DNA of 6,344 bases, taken from NCBI GenBank assembly GCA_003554505.1, contig PWGS01000143.1:1-6344 (forward strand). The letters are read 5' to 3'. The stretch is from Desulfonatronospira sp. (GTDB lineage Bacteria > Desulfobacterota > Desulfovibrionia > Desulfovibrionales > Desulfonatronovibrionaceae). The translations under genes and the position numbers were made by a program. Positions within the stretch are counted from its first letter, which is position 1. Each line of letters starts with the position of its first letter. Of the stretch, positions 6,183 to 6,344 are shown piece after piece. The notes under the pieces are model-generated. The model was given only the letters and a program-made list of their open reading frames with translations, was not told the origin of the DNA and searched no databases.

Positions 6183-6210
6183 TATATACTACCAGATGGT
6201 ATAATGTCAA
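6183..6210 (-). promoter_or_regulatory. Promoter of the toxin-antitoxin operon
   Basis: On the minus strand a consensus -35 TTGACA (6210-6205) is followed after 16 bp by TATATA (6188-6183), a 4-of-6 match to the -10 hexamer. The predicted transcription start lies about 6-7 nt downstream, practically at the toxin ATG (6175). The mRNA would then have almost no leader, which agrees with the weak ribosome site. Confidence 0.65.
6190..6201. promoter_or_regulatory. Palindromic operator candidate in the toxin-antitoxin promoter
   Basis: TACCAGATGGTA is a 12-bp inverted repeat (TACCA/TGGTA around two bases) lying wholly in the spacer between the -35 and -10 hexamers. Flanking ATA on one side and TATA beyond one extra base on the other extend the symmetry imperfectly. 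This is the standard place for an XRE antitoxin dimer to block RNA polymerase, so autoregulation by the downstream antitoxin is inferred. Confidence 0.65.
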
Positions 6211-6217
6211 CAAAAAT

Positions 6218-6227
6218 TGTAACTATT
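6218..6227 (+). repeat. Second copy of TGTAACTATT, also at 4551-4560
   Basis: TGTAACTATT followed by TAC or CAC occurs at 4551-4560 and 6218-6227 in the same orientation. Each copy lies just before a structured repeat (the TCGGNN inverted repeat and the three-way-junction element) and just upstream of a minus-strand gene start. It may be a shared boundary of intergenic repeat units. A 10-mer can also recur by chance in 6 kb. Confidence 0.35.
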
Positions 6228-6243
6228 CACCAGGGTCCGGGGA

Positions 6244-6317
6244 CTTCGCAAACAGGACGTAAAAATCCACCCTGTTAAACCCTGCGAAGCAGGACCGCTA
6301 TGCGGTGTTTAACAGGG
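6244..6317. repeat. REP-like structured palindrome (three-way junction) with competing upstream arm
   Basis: An 11-bp outer stem, CCCTGTTAAAC (6270-6280) with GTTTAACAGGG (6307-6317), encloses two abutting perfect hairpins: CCTGC-GAA-GCAGG (6281-6293) and ACCGC-TAT-GCGGT (6294-6306). No base is unpaired at the junction. Upstream, CTTCGCAAACAGG (6244-6256) can instead pair with CCTGTT (6271-6276) plus TGCGAAG (6283-6289), bulging AAACCC, which would break the first fold. This resembles REP elements mobilised by IS200/IS605-type tyrosine transposases. No transposase is in view; one might lie past the right edge. Confidence 0.7.
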
Positions 6318-6344
6318 CGAGCTCCTAGGAAGCGTAAATCAAAA

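Noticed and set aside
6270..6317. CRISPR repeat, tRNA or integron attC site
   Set aside because: There is a single copy and no spacer array, no tRNA arm consensus or CCA end, and no paired R/L box pattern of attC. A REP-like palindrome fits better.

Overview
The window looks like chromosomal DNA from a Desulfobacterota-type bacterium, possibly a Desulfovibrionales sulfate reducer. That reading rests on protein resemblance and gene combination: a multi-PAS sigma-54 regulator, a MOT1-type anion transporter, TrmFO, YjbQ and a ubiquitin-fold/Mut7-C protein, with repeat-rich spacers. It is an inference, since no rRNA or other taxonomic marker is present.

Layout. (1) Positions 1-1339, minus strand: the first 446 residues of a regulator with three PAS domains followed by the opening of a sigma-54 AAA+ domain; it runs off the left edge. 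(2) 1340-1615: a divergent control region with a nested inverted repeat. (3) 1616-4149, plus strand: a two-gene unit in which a MOT1/SulP-like membrane transporter overlaps trmFO (folate- and FAD-dependent tRNA m5U54 methyltransferase) through an ATGA junction. (4) 4130-4525, minus strand: a YjbQ-family protein, convergent with trmFO and overlapping its 3' end by 20 bp. (5) 4526-4774: a gene-free spacer holding a large inverted repeat built from TCGGNN hexamers and a small hairpin. (6) 4775-5497, plus strand: a Mut7-C RNase-like protein with an N-terminal ubiquitin-like domain and a C-terminal zinc ribbon. (7) 5498-5574: a perfect 19-bp-stem hairpin between convergent genes. (8) 5575-6175, minus strand: a toxin-first type II toxin-antitoxin pair (RelE/HigB-like toxin, XRE antitoxin) with its own promoter and a palindromic operator candidate. 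(9) 6218-6344: a REP-like element that can fold into a fully paired three-way junction, with a competing upstream arm.

How the parts relate. The transporter and trmFO are probably cotranscribed and translationally coupled. The regulator is divergent from them but, as an enhancer-binding protein, may act elsewhere. The toxin-antitoxin pair and the flanking structured repeats form an accessory segment at the right end. No clearly new multi-gene system is visible. The least explained items are the structured non-coding elements at 4581-4694, 5517-5558 and 6244-6317, and the nested dyad at 1391-1431.
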